DNA from: Desmodesmus armatus | Lineage: Eukaryota > Chlorophyta > Chlorophyceae > Sphaeropleales > Scenedesmaceae | Direction of reading: 5' to 3' | Assembly: GCA_007449985.2 (NCBI GenBank) | Contig: VIIQ02000099.1 | Location: forward strand, 1-64,000 | Length of the DNA: 64,000 nt | Part shown: positions 1-10,194 of the stretch, piece by piece | Layout of the letters: the number at the start of each line of letters is the position of its first letter | How positions within the stretch are numbered: the stretch's first letter is position 1 | Position numbers and translations under genes: made by a program | The notes under the pieces: generated by a model | Database searches by the model: none | The model's input: only the letters and a program-made list of their open reading frames with translations | Told to the model about the DNA's origin: nothing

Positions 1-162
1 GAAGGGGAGCTGTACCACCGGGGGGTGGGGTGGAGCGCAACATGGCAAGCTGCCCCACTGTGGTGAGGATTATCGCATCCGGAGGGATTGAGTGGTTCAC
101 AGTCCAGAGGCAAGCCAGCACCATGGCAGCACGGCGACTGGCCGAATGCAGGCGACCGCTAA
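1..162 (+). pseudogene. 3' end of a transposase exon 2, truncated by the window start and frame-damaged
   Basis: This stretch aligns with the last part of exon 2 in the complete units (compare 4162-4321) and ends at the equivalent TAA at 160-162. Several one- to few-base insertions and deletions disrupt the frame, for example extra G residues in the run near 21-32 and a missing base near 45. Similar small indels continue to about 1.3 kb and then stop. This may be a decayed unit or poor consensus near a contig end. Confidence 0.8.
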
Positions 163-2038
163 GGAGTCAGCGCAGAGAGATGCAGCAGCAGCATGGCAGC
201 AGTTTGCTGTCCAAGCCTGCACATAGGCTGCGCATGGGGTGTTGTTCCCAGGGGTAGCAACCTATAGGGGTTTAGGGTTCAGCTGCAGCCACTGCTGTGG
301 TGAGCATCAGTGTCTTCATGATCTGTGGCCAGTGCATCCGCTGAGCTAAAAAGTGTATGCAGCCTTTTATTCAAAGCACAGCCCTCAATGTAGTTTGTTG
401 CAAGTTTGATCAATGTAGTTATCAGGGTGTGTGGAGAGAGGGTGTGGAAGTGCCACTGGCCCCACCCAGGTGTACTGTTGGGCAGGCAGCACACATAGCA
501 GCTGTCCAATCATTGATTCTGTCACAAAACTGGTATGTTGTTGAGAGTTTGCAGCTTAGATGCCCCATCTTTACCTCATTGTGCTTGAGACAGGCACTAC
601 TGGGAGTTATGTCATGTCAACTGTGCCTGGTATTGCACTGTAGCAGCTGTGCTTTCACAGCTGTGCAACCAGGCATGCTCGAGGCCGAATGCTATAATAT
701 TGAGTACGAAACGAGTTCATTTGCTGCGCAAGGAAAGCAACCTGGAAGCATCCAAGCCAACTTCACCCCTTTCAAAGGCCAATGGTCCGCGCTTACATCA
801 ACATCACCTCTGTAGCAACGTCAGTTTGTAGTAAATCAAGATTCAACGAACAGCAGGCGTCTGGAGAGCAGCCGGTGCCCACAGCAGGAACAGCAAGCAA
901 TCTGCAGAGACTGCCAGCTTTCCAGGTGTGGCGGGCTTGTCGCGATAAGGCCAGTGCCAGTGTGACGTGCTTGACAGGTCCTCTTAAAGCATTCATAAGT
1001 CATTCATTTTGCTTTCGAGAGCTGCACGCAAGCCCTTTGGAAGTTTCGCGCCAGACATCACTAGCATCTGCTCAAGTCTGAAGTCAGCTGAGGGTCTATG
1101 GCCCCGCTGCACCAGATAGACTCTCACAATGCACAAAACACACATTTTGGTACACGCACCGCTGCGGATTATGCAGGTCCGCGACACCAGCCTGCCTGGA
1201 CGCTGCAGCAAGATGGGCAAAAACAAGCGCAGCAGAGCGAGTGACAAGTGAGTGCGATCAGATCTGCCCAGGTAGCACTGCAGCCTGGCACAGCTTGCGG
1301 CGAGCAGCTGCACCAACGGCGAAAGTCAACCAACCTTCGCTTTGGCAGCAAGTAGTCAGACCGTCACTGGGACCACAGGCTTGAAATGCAGGGACAGATG
1401 GGAGGGGTCTACACACAGCTGGCTAGGGCTAACAAGTACCTACCAGATCGTACAGGCAGCTGCAGTGCTTGCCTTGAGTGTCTGCACAGCAGCTGCATGT
1501 GAAAAATGGGGTCTGTCAGCTGAAAATGGCCAGGAGGGGACCAGCAGCTGCTGCCTCAACAACATGCTGTAACAGCAGCTGCATGGCTTGTGCACCCACC
1601 CACGCACCAGCAGGGAGCTGACTCTCAAGCAGCTTTTTGAACGCCAACAGCAGCAGCGAGGCCAGGCTGTCTCAGTCTCCAACAAACTGTCTCACAACAA
1701 GGCAACAGCAGCAGCTCACAACCCAGCGCTGATCAGGCAACACACAGGCACATATGCCCCTGGGATTCAAATCTTGATTGCTCTATCCAGCTGTAAGCTG
1801 CTCTGGAGCTTTGAACGCAAACCTCACTTTCTCATTCAACGGCCATAATGTCGTCCGAACTGCCATGGGGCAAAAGGGCCCAGTTGCGCCCTAGCAGGGC
1901 CCCATAGGGATTCTTTGTTACGGAAAAGCATTTCTCTGCACTTGTCGACCCAAGACAGCAGCGGTGACCTTCCACCTGGCTTACTTCTGCCGAACTGAAG
2001 GTCTCACATGTGTGACCACCCCCTGATTAAACCCCATT
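163..2038. other. Array spacer after unit 0, no gene recognised
   Basis: This is the spacer between the exon 2 remnant and the next transposase block. It matches 4322-6217 apart from many small indels in its first 1.2 kb. It is rich in CAG/CTG and GCAGCA words. Open frames here are short and do not resemble known proteins. It contains the segment that is deleted in the later spacers. Confidence 0.6.
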
Positions 2039-2095
2039 TGAACCCTAGCCCCAGCCCATTGGGCACTGCTGCTTCAGTGCTTTAAATGCACCCTG

Positions 2096-4321
2096 TTGCT
2101 GTTTTCAACCACGCGCAGGGCACCAGCTAAGGAGGAGCCTGTGCACAGCGGTCACAACCGCCACACCCCGGCCACCAGGAAGTCATGCGTCGTGGCTTGC
2201 GCCCAGGCTCTCGTCGACGGCAAGGTCGATTATGGCCTTGCCGGCAGACTATATAAGAAGGTGCGCAAGCAGCTTGGTGGTGACAAGCTGGCAGAGGATC
2301 CCAAGCCTGTATTGAAGGGCAGATGGGACCACTTTGTGGAGTACGGTGACGTCGAGGACAACCTCCGCACAGGCCGCCCTGTCCTTATCAGCAGAGAAGA
2401 TGCCCTAACAGCTAGTACAGCCATCAAGGCAGGAAGGCTGCACACAAAGACCCGCAAAGGACACACCATCACCCTGATATCCTACTTCACCACAGTGCGG
2501 CAGGCGACGGTGGAGTCTGATGCTGTCAAGGGTGTCATGCAGAAATACAACTGCACCCCCCACCAGCTGTACAACGCCATGATGAGGGAGGATCCCAACC
2601 TCGGGCGGCGCAGTTTTGCGTTGAAGTACCGGCTGACAGAAAAGGAGAAAGCTGCCCGGAAAAGCTTCTGCAAGCAGCTGCTGGCAGAGTGGAACGTCGC
2701 ACAGGCGTTGCTGAATGCAATCCTAGCTAGGATTGTGCAGTGCGACGAGGGCCGCTGGACATACAACACCTACACCCATGCGCATGTCAGGGCATATGTG
2801 GACCTGCAGCACCTCCCCCTGCACGACTACGTGTCGCTGCCAACGATCAAGGGGGACAAGCAGCAGACAGTTCACTTCTTCATATGCGTGTCAGCACACC
2901 CCAGCTTCAGCGACAAGAACGGCTTGGTGTACTATGAACTCACCACAGGCACCACCCACATCCTCCGCTGGTTCAACAAGCTTGGGCAAGAAGGCAAAGA
3001 GCCCTTTGTCTACCAGGTGAGCACAGTTACAAATTGACCAGCTGGTTTCCAAAGGCATCAGCAGCAGTTGCTGCTGCTGCTCCCACCCCAGCACACAGCT
3101 TCTCAATGTGAGGCTTGCCAGAAAGCTCGTAGCTGGCAGTAAAAACAACACCCTTATGCTGCGATGCATATTCAACAGCTGCCATAACAATATCTGGTGC
3201 CGCGAGGTCTGCATGATGCGCGCGTACGAGCGCCAGGCGGCGCTCGCAGCATACCTTGTTGCACTTGAAATCACGCTCAAATGCCTTATTCTTGCAACCA
3301 TCCCTGAAGTGATAAGAATCGTCAACTTGTAGATACACGTCGCGCTTCCAGTTGTAGAAATCAATGCGACCATGGCAATCGGTCAAGTGCACCTGCCAAC
3401 ACCACTCCTGTGACTGCTGCTGCTGCGCAACTAGCTGCATGAACTTCCACTCTGCAGGGGGGATAACAGGACGGCCAGCAGCCTCCCATGCCCCACTTTC
3501 ATAAGTGCAGAAGCAGCACATGAGTGCGACAGGCTTGCGCACAGCGTCAGGGGTGCACAACTTGAAGTGTTGCACCTTGTCCCGACACTCCGTAGTGCAC
3601 CACATGAACTGCTGCTTCTTCTCTGACTTGAGCAACTTATACTCATTGCCAGCACGGTCCACCCACGTCACTGCTCTGTTGTGTGGCTTCTTCACCCTGA
3701 TCCCCCCCAGTTGATGTGCTGCCAAGGCCTTCCTCATCAATGCCTCCCTCCCTTTGCTGTTGCCGTGCTGTTGCTCCGCCATGCCGTGACCTGCAGAGGA
3801 AGGATGGAGCAGACGCAGCAAGCACTGTTACTGATGAGGTAGCTGACAACCTGTACAAGATGGTGGAGAAGTTTAGGAATGTGACTGGTGAGGACCCCAT
3901 CATCATGATGGACAACGTCCGCATACAGGCCAACATCCCGGATAAGATCATCGAGTCCCGCTACGGCACCATCACCCTGCCTGAAGGCTGCCGCCTTCGC
4001 TTCCCCCCCCACAGCTCAGACATTGATCAGCTGGTGGAGCACTCCATTGGTGCAGTCAAGGGAGCAGCAACAGACAAGGTGTTTGATGAATGCTGCCATG
4101 GGGTTGTGTTCTCGGGTGAGTCCCTGCGGCGCATCTTCAAGGGTGTGTTTAAGAGGTTTGAGAAGGGGGAGCTGTACCACCGGGGGGTGGAGCGCAACAT
4201 GCGCAAGCTGCCCACTGTGTTGAGGATTATCGCATCCGGAGAGGATGAGTGGTTCACAGATCCAGATGGCAAGCAGCACCATGGCAGCAACGGCGACTGG
4301 CCGAATGCAGGCGACCGCTAA
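2096..4321 (+). CDS. DDE transposase, Tc1/mariner type, two exons (copy 1)
   Basis: Predicted transposase catalysing cut-and-paste transposition in the nucleus. Exon 1 is open from about 2096 to 3016 (TACCAG/GTGAGC donor) and exon 2 runs 3797-4321 after a CTGCAG acceptor; both junctions are phase 0, giving about 481 residues. The N-terminal part has a helix-turn-helix-like region with a LRTGRPVLIS segment, resembling the GRP linker of Tc1 proteins. Candidate catalytic acids are the D in QCDEGRW, the D in PIIMMDN, and an acid in PPHSSDIDQLVEH. From the second D, the possible third acids lie at +36, +38 or +42, so the exact DDE/DDD signature is unresolved. No in-frame ATG is seen near the 5' end of exon 1 (2096 is TTG), so an upstream exon or another start is likely. 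Confidence 0.8.
3027..3782 (-). CDS. Antisense PD-(D/E)XK/DUF559-like nuclease ORF inside the transposase intron (copy 1)
   Basis: A 251-residue ORF from an ATG at 3782 to TAA at 3027-3029. It lies entirely within the transposase intron (3017-3796) on the opposite strand. The N-terminal third has paired cysteines (CTTEC, then CCFC), suggestive of a zinc-binding treble-clef-like domain. The central block GRIDFYNWKRDVYLQVDDSY followed by HF, with a downstream FERDFKC, resembles the pattern IDFY...(E/Q)VD..xHF...D of DUF559/MTES_1575-type PD-(D/E)XK nucleases. A Q takes the place of the usual E. The frame is open in copies 1 and 3 and shifted by one C in copy 2. Nuclease identity is inferred from motif layout only. 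It could act in homing or assist transposition, or be an uncharacterised second protein. Confidence 0.6.
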   Translation of the reverse strand: MAEQQHGNSKGREALMRKALAAHQLGGIRVKKPHNRAVTWVDRAGNEYKLLKSEKKQQFMWCTTECRDKVQHFKLCTPDAVRKPVALMCCFCTYESGAWEAAGRPVIPPAEWKFMQLVAQQQQSQEWCWQVHLTDCHGRIDFYNWKRDVYLQVDDSYHFRDGCKNKAFERDFKCNKVCCERRLALVRAHHADLAAPDIVMAAVEYASQHKGVVFTASYELSGKPHIEKLCAGVGAAAATAADAFGNQLVNL

Positions 4322-4442
4322 GGCGTCAGCGCATGCAGCAGATGCAGCAGCAGCATGGCAGCAGTTTGCTGTCCAAGCCTGCACATGGCTGCGCATGGGG
4401 TGTGTGTTCCCAGGGTATGCCACCTATAGGGTTTAGGGTTCA

Positions 4443-6217
4443 GCTGCAGCCACTGCTGTGGTGAGCATCAGTGTCTTCATGATCTGTGGCCAGTGCATCC
4501 GCTGAGCTAACAAGATGTAGTGCAGCCTGTGTTTATTCAAAGCACAGCCCTCAATGTAGTTGTTGCAAGTTTGATCAATGTAGTTATCAGGGTTGTGTGT
4601 GAGAGAGGGTGTTGGAAGTGCCACTGGCCCCCACCCAGGTGTACTGTTGGGCAGGCAGCACACATAGCAGCTGTCCAATCATTGATTCTGTCACATAAAC
4701 TGGTATGTGTGTTGAGAGTTTGCAGCTTAGATGCCCCATCTTTACCTCATTGTGCTTGAGACAGGCACTACTGGGAGTTATGTCATGTCAACTGTGCCTG
4801 GTATTGCACTGTTAGCAGCTGTGCTTTCACAGCTGTGCAACCAGGCATGCTCGAGGCCGAATGCTATAATATTGAGTACGAAACGAGTTCATTTGCTGCG
4901 CAAGGAAAGCAACCTGGAAGCATCCAAGCCAACTTCACCCCTGTTCAAAGGCCAATGGTCCGCGCTTACATCAACATCACCCTCTGTAGCAACGTCAGTT
5001 TGTAGTAAATCAAGCATTCAACGAACAGCAGGCGTCTGGAGAGCAGCCGGTGCCCACAGCAGGAACAGCAAGCAATCTGCAGAGACTGCCAGCTTTCCAG
5101 GTGTGGCGGGCTTGTCGCGATAAGGCCAGTGCCAGTGTGACGTGCTTGACAGGTCCTCTTAAAGCATTCATAAGTCATTCATTTTGCTTTCGAGAGCTGC
5201 ACGCAAGCCCTTTGGAAGTTTCGCGCCAGACATCACTAGCATCTGCTCAAGTCTGAAGTCAGCTGAGGCGTCTATGGCCCCGCTGCACCAGATAGACTCT
5301 CACAATGCACAAAAACACACATTTGGTACACGCACCGCTGCGGATTATGCAGGTCCGCGACACCAGCCTGCCTGGAACGCTGCAGCAAGATGGGCAAAAA
5401 CAAGCGCAGCAGAGCGAGTGACAAGTGAGTGCGATCAGATCTGCCCAGGTAGCACTGCAGCCTGGCACAGCTTGCGGGCGAGCAGCTGCACCAACGGCGA
5501 AAGTCAACCAACCTTCGCTTTGGCAGCAAGTAGTCAGACCGTCACTGGGACCACAGGCTTGAAATGCAGGGACAGATGGGAGGGGTCTACACACAGCTGG
5601 CTAGGGCTAACAAGTACCTACCAGATCGTACAGGCAGCTGCAGTGCTTGCCTTGAGTGTCTGCACAGCAGCTGCATGTGAAAAATGGGGTCTGTCAGCTG
5701 AAAATGGCCAGGAGGGGACCAGCAGCTGCTGCCTCAACAACATGCTGTAACAGCAGCTGCATGGCTTGTGCACCCACCCACGCACCAGCAGGGAGCTGAC
5801 TCTCAAGCAGCTTTTTGAACGCCAACAGCAGCAGCGAGGCCAGGCTGTCTCAGTCTCCAACAAACTGTCTCACAACAAGGCAACAGCAGCAGCTCACAAC
5901 CCAGCGCTGATCAGGCAACACACAGGCACATATGCCCCTGGGATTCAAATCTTGATTGCTCTATCCAGCTGTAAGCTGCTCTGGAGCTTTGAACGCAAAC
6001 CTCACTTTCTCATTCAACGGCCATAATGTCGTCCGAACTGCCATGGGGCAAAAGGGCCCAGTTGCGCCCTAGCAGGGCCCCATAGGGATTCTTTGTTACG
6101 GAAAAGCATTTCTCTGCACTTGTCGACCCAAGACAGCAGCGGTGACCTTCCACCTGGCTTACTTCTGCCGAACTGAAGGTCTCACATGTGTGACCACCCC
6201 CCTGATTAAACCCCATT
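4443..6217. other. Array spacer between units 1 and 2, no gene recognised
   Basis: Full-length spacer of 1.78 kb. The longest open frame (about 188 codons near 5184-5750) has low-complexity composition and resembles nothing I know. The 259-bp part between 5304 and 5562 is missing from the later spacers. A TTTAGGG heptamer adjoins the start at 4432-4438 but is single, so it is not a telomere tract. Confidence 0.6.
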
Positions 6218-6275
6218 TGAACCCTAGCCCCAGCCCATTGGGCACTGCTGCTTCAGTGCTTTCAAATGCACCCTG

Positions 6276-8500
6276 TTGCTGTTTTCAACCACGCGCAGGG
6301 CACCAGCTAAGGAGGAGCCTGTGCACAGCGGTCACAACCGCCACACCCCGGCCACCAGGAAGTCATGCGTCGTGGCTTGCGCCCAGGCTCTCGTCGACGG
6401 CAAGGTCGATTATGGCCTTGCCGGCAGACTATATAAGAAGGTGCGCAAGCAGCTTGGTGGTGACAAGCTGGCAGAGGATCCCAAGCCTGTATTGAAGGGC
6501 AGATGGGACCACTTTGTGGAGTACGGTGACGTCGAGGACAACCTCCGCACAGGCCGCCCTGTCCTTATCAGCAGAGAAGATGCCCTAACAGCTAGTACAG
6601 CCATCAAGGCAGGAAGGCTGCACACAAAGACCCGCAAAGGACACACCATCACCCTGATATCCTACTTCACCACAGTGCGGCAGGCGACGGTGGAGTCTGA
6701 TGCTGTCAAGGGTGTCATGCAGAAATACAACTGCACCCCCCACCAGCTGTACAACGCCATGATGAGGGAGGATCCCAACCTCGGGCGGCGCAGTTTTGCG
6801 TTGAAGTACCGGCTGACAGAAAAGGAGAAAGCTGCCCGGAAAAGCTTCTGCAAGCAGCTGCTGGCAGAGTGGAACGTCGCACAGGCGTTGCTGAATGCAA
6901 TCCTAGCTAGGATTGTGCAGTGCGACGAGGGCCGCTGGACATACAACACCTACACCCATGCGCATGTCAGGGCATATGTGGACCTGCAGCACCTCCCCCT
7001 GCACGACTACGTGTCGCTGCCAACGATCAAGGGGGACAAGCAGCAGACAGTTCACTTCTTCATATGCGTGTCAGCACACCCCAGCTTCAGCGACAAGAAC
7101 GGCTTGGTGTACTATGAACTCACCACAGGCACCACCCACATCCTCCGCTGGTTCAACAAGCTTGGGCAAGAAGGCAAAGAGCCCTTTGTCTACCAGGTGA
7201 GCACAGTTACAAATTGACCAGCTGGTTTCCAAAGGCATCAGCAGCAGTTGCTGCTGCTGCTCCCACCCCAGCACACAGCTTCTCAATGTGAGGCTTGCCA
7301 GAAAGCTCGTAGCTGGCAGTAAAAACAACACCCTTATGCTGCGATGCATATTCAACAGCTGCCATAACAATATCTGGTGCCGCGAGGTCTGCATGATGCG
7401 CGCGTACGAGCGCCAGGCGGCGCTCGCAGCATACCTTGTTGCACTTGAAATCACGCTCAAATGCCTTATTCTTGCAACCATCCCTGAAGTGATAAGAATC
7501 GTCAACTTGTAGATACACGTCGCGCTTCCAGTTGTAGAAATCAATGCGACCATGGCAATCGGTCAAGTGCACCTGCCAACACCACTCCTGTGACTGCTGC
7601 TGCTGCGCAACTAGCTGCATGAACTTCCACTCTGCAGGGGGGATAACAGGACGGCCAGCAGCCTCCCATGCCCCACTTTCATAAGTGCAGAAGCAGCACA
7701 TGAGTGCGACAGGCTTGCGCACAGCGTCAGGGGTGCACAACTTGAAGTGTTGCACCTTGTCCCGACACTCCGTAGTGCACCACATGAACTGCTGCTTCTT
7801 CTCTGACTTGAGCAACTTATACTCATTGCCAGCACGGTCCACCCACGTCACTGCTCTGTTGTGTGGCTTCTTCACCCTGATCCCCCCAGTTGATGTGCTG
7901 CCAAGGCCTTCCTCATCAATGCCTCCCTCCCTTTGCTGTTGCCGTGCTGTTGCTCCGCCATGCCGTGACCTGCAGAGGAAGGATGGAGCAGACGCAGCAA
8001 GCACTGTTACTGATGAGGTAGCTGACAACCTGTACAAGATGGTGGAGAAGTTTAGGAATGTGACTGGTGAGGACCCCATCATCATGATGGACAACGTCCG
8101 CATACAGGCCAACATCCCGGATAAGATCATCGAGTCCCGCTACGGCACCATCACCCTGCCTGAAGGCTGCCGCCTTCGCTTCCCCCCCCACAGCTCAGAC
8201 ATTGATCAGCTGGTGGAGCACTCCATTGGTGCAGTCAAGGGAGCAGCAACAGACAAGGTGTTTGATGAATGCTGCCATGGGGTTGTGTTCTCGGGTGAGT
8301 CCCTGCGGCGCATCTTCAAGGGTGTGTTTAAGAGGTTTGAGAAGGGGGAGCTGTACCACCGGGGGGTGGAGCGCAACATGCGCAAGCTGCCCACTGTGTT
8401 GAGGATTATCGCATCCGGAGAGGATGAGTGGTTCACAGATCCAGATGGCAAGCAGCACCATGGCAGCAACGGCGACTGGCCGAATGCAGGCGACCGCTAA
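6276..8500 (+). CDS. DDE transposase, Tc1/mariner type, two exons (copy 2)
   Basis: Exon 1 is open from about 6276 to 7196 and exon 2 runs 7976-8500, with the same splice sites and phase 0 joins as copy 1. The intron is 779 bases because a homopolymer has six Cs instead of seven. The deduced protein appears identical to copy 1 in both exons, including the acids in QCDEGRW, MMDN and SSDID. Identical reading frames in all three copies argue that the gene is, or was very recently, functional. Confidence 0.8.
7207..7961 (-). pseudogene. Nested antisense nuclease-like ORF, copy 2, N-terminal frame shifted
   Basis: The body of the nuclease-like protein is unchanged from the GGIRVKK segment to the TAA at 7207-7209. 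A one-base contraction of the C-run near 7880-7886 takes the ATG at 7961 out of frame. The frame is instead open further upstream, across the antisense of transposase exon 2 to about 8130. Either this copy has lost its normal N-terminus or the C-run length is a sequencing error. Confidence 0.55.
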
Positions 8501-8621
8501 GGCGTCAGCGCATGCAGCAGATGCAGCAGCAGCATGGCAGCAGTTTGCTGTCCAAGCCTGCACATGGCTGCGCATGGGGTGTGTGTTCCCAGGGTATGCC
8601 ACCTATAGGGTTTAGGGTTCA

Positions 8622-10137
8622 GCTGCAGCCACTGCTGTGGTGAGCATCAGTGTCTTCATGATCTGTGGCCAGTGCATCCGCTGAGCTAACAAGATGTAGT
8701 GCAGCCTGTGTTTATTCAAAGCACAGCCCTCAATGTAGTTGTTGCAAGTTTGATCAATGTAGTTATCAGGGTTGTGTGTGAGAGAGGGTGTTGGAAGTGC
8801 CACTGGCCCCCACCCAGGTGTACTGTTGGGCAGGCAGCACACATAGCAGCTGTCCAATCATTGATTCTGTCACATAAACTGGTATGTGTGTTGAGAGTTT
8901 GCAGCTTAGATGCCCCATCTTTACCTCATTGTGCTTGAGACAGGCACTACTGGGAGTTATGTCATGTCAACTGTGCCTGGTATTGCACTGTTAGCAGCTG
9001 TGCTTTCACAGCTGTGCAACCAGGCATGCTCGAGGCCGAATGCTATAATATTGAGTACGAAACGAGTTCATTTGCTGCGCAAGGAAAGCAACCTGGAAGC
9101 ATCCAAGCCAACTTCACCCCTGTTCAAAGGCCAATGGTCCGCGCTTACATCAACATCACCCTCTGTAGCAACGTCAGTTTGTAGTAAATCAAGCATTCAA
9201 CGAACAGCAGGCGTCTGGAGAGCAGCCGGTGCCCACAGCAGGAACAGCAAGCAATCTGCAGAGACTGCCAGCTTTCCAGGTGTGGCGGGCTTGTCGCGAT
9301 AAGGCCAGTGCCAGTGTGACGTGCTTGACAGGTCCTCTTAAAGCATTCATAAGTCATTCATTTTGCTTTCGAGAGCTGCACGCAAGCCCTTTGGAAGTTT
9401 CGCGCCAGACATCACTAGCATCTGCTCAAGTCTGAAGTCAGCTGAGGCGTCTATGGCCCCGCTGCACCAGATAGACTCTCACAATGCAGGGACAGATGGG
9501 AGGGGTCTACACACAGCTGGCTAGGGCTAACAAGTACCTACCAGATCGTACAGGCAGCTGCAGTGCTTGCCTTGAGTGTCTGCACAGCAGCTGCATGTGA
9601 AAAATGGGGTCTGTCAGCTGAAAATGGCCAGGAGGGGACCAGCAGCTGCTGCCTCAACAACATGCTGTAACAGCAGCTGCATGGCTTGTGCACCCACCCA
9701 CGCACCAGCAGGGAGCTGACTCTCAAGCAGCTTTTTGAACGCCAACAGCAGCAGCGAGGCCAGGCTGTCTCAGTCTCCAACAAACTGTCTCACAACAAGG
9801 CAACAGCAGCAGCTCACAACCCAGCGCTGATCAGGCAACACACAGGCACATATGCCCCTGGGATTCAAATCTTGATTGCTCTATCCAGCTGTAAGCTGCT
9901 CTGGAGCTTTGAACGCAAACCTCACTTTCTCATTCAACGGCCATAATGTCGTCCGAACTGCCATGGGGCAAAAGGGCCCAGTTGCGCCCTAGCAGGGCCC
10001 CATAGGGATTCTTTGTTACGGAAAAGCATTTCTCTGCACTTGTCGACCCAAGACAGCAGCGGTGACCTTCCACCTGGCTTACTTCTGCCGAACTGAAGGT
10101 CTCACATGTGTGACCACCCCCCTGATTAAACCCCATT
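8622..10137. other. Array spacer between units 2 and 3, with 259-bp deletion
   Basis: Same spacer as 4443-6217 but lacking 259 bases. The junction lies at AATGCA near 9484-9489. In the full spacer AATGCA occurs at both 5304 and 5563, so the deletion joins two copies of a 6-base direct repeat. No gene recognised. Confidence 0.7.
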
Positions 10138-10194
10138 TGAACCCTAGCCCCAGCCCATTGGGCACTGCTGCTTCAGTGCTTTAAATGCACCCTG

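Larger units (their letters stand above)
2039..4442 (+). mobile_element. Tc1/mariner-like element block, unit 1
   Basis: The block contains the two-exon DDE transposase and its nested antisense ORF. A short imperfect terminal inverted repeat is proposed: TGAACCCTAG at 2039-2048 and its partner TAGGGTTCA at 4434-4442. The same pair lies 2404 bases apart in all three units, but only nine bases match and no TA target duplication is evident. The ends are therefore tentative; the true mobile unit could be larger, even the whole 4.18-kb repeat. Confidence 0.5.
6218..8621 (+). mobile_element. Tc1/mariner-like element block, unit 2
   Basis: Same block as unit 1, bounded by TGAACCCTAG at 6218-6227 and TAGGGTTCA at 8613-8621. 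It differs from unit 1 mainly by one extra C before the transposase frame (TTTCAAATG) and one fewer C in the intron's C-run. No target duplication is visible because the flanks are array spacer on both sides. Confidence 0.5.

Noticed and set aside
4432..4442. Telomere repeat TTTAGGG
   Set aside because: A single heptamer in each unit, not a tandem tract; no sign of a chromosome end.
5184..5750. 188-codon open frame in the array spacer
   Set aside because: Lost in other copies through the 259-bp deletion, low-complexity composition and no recognisable domain.
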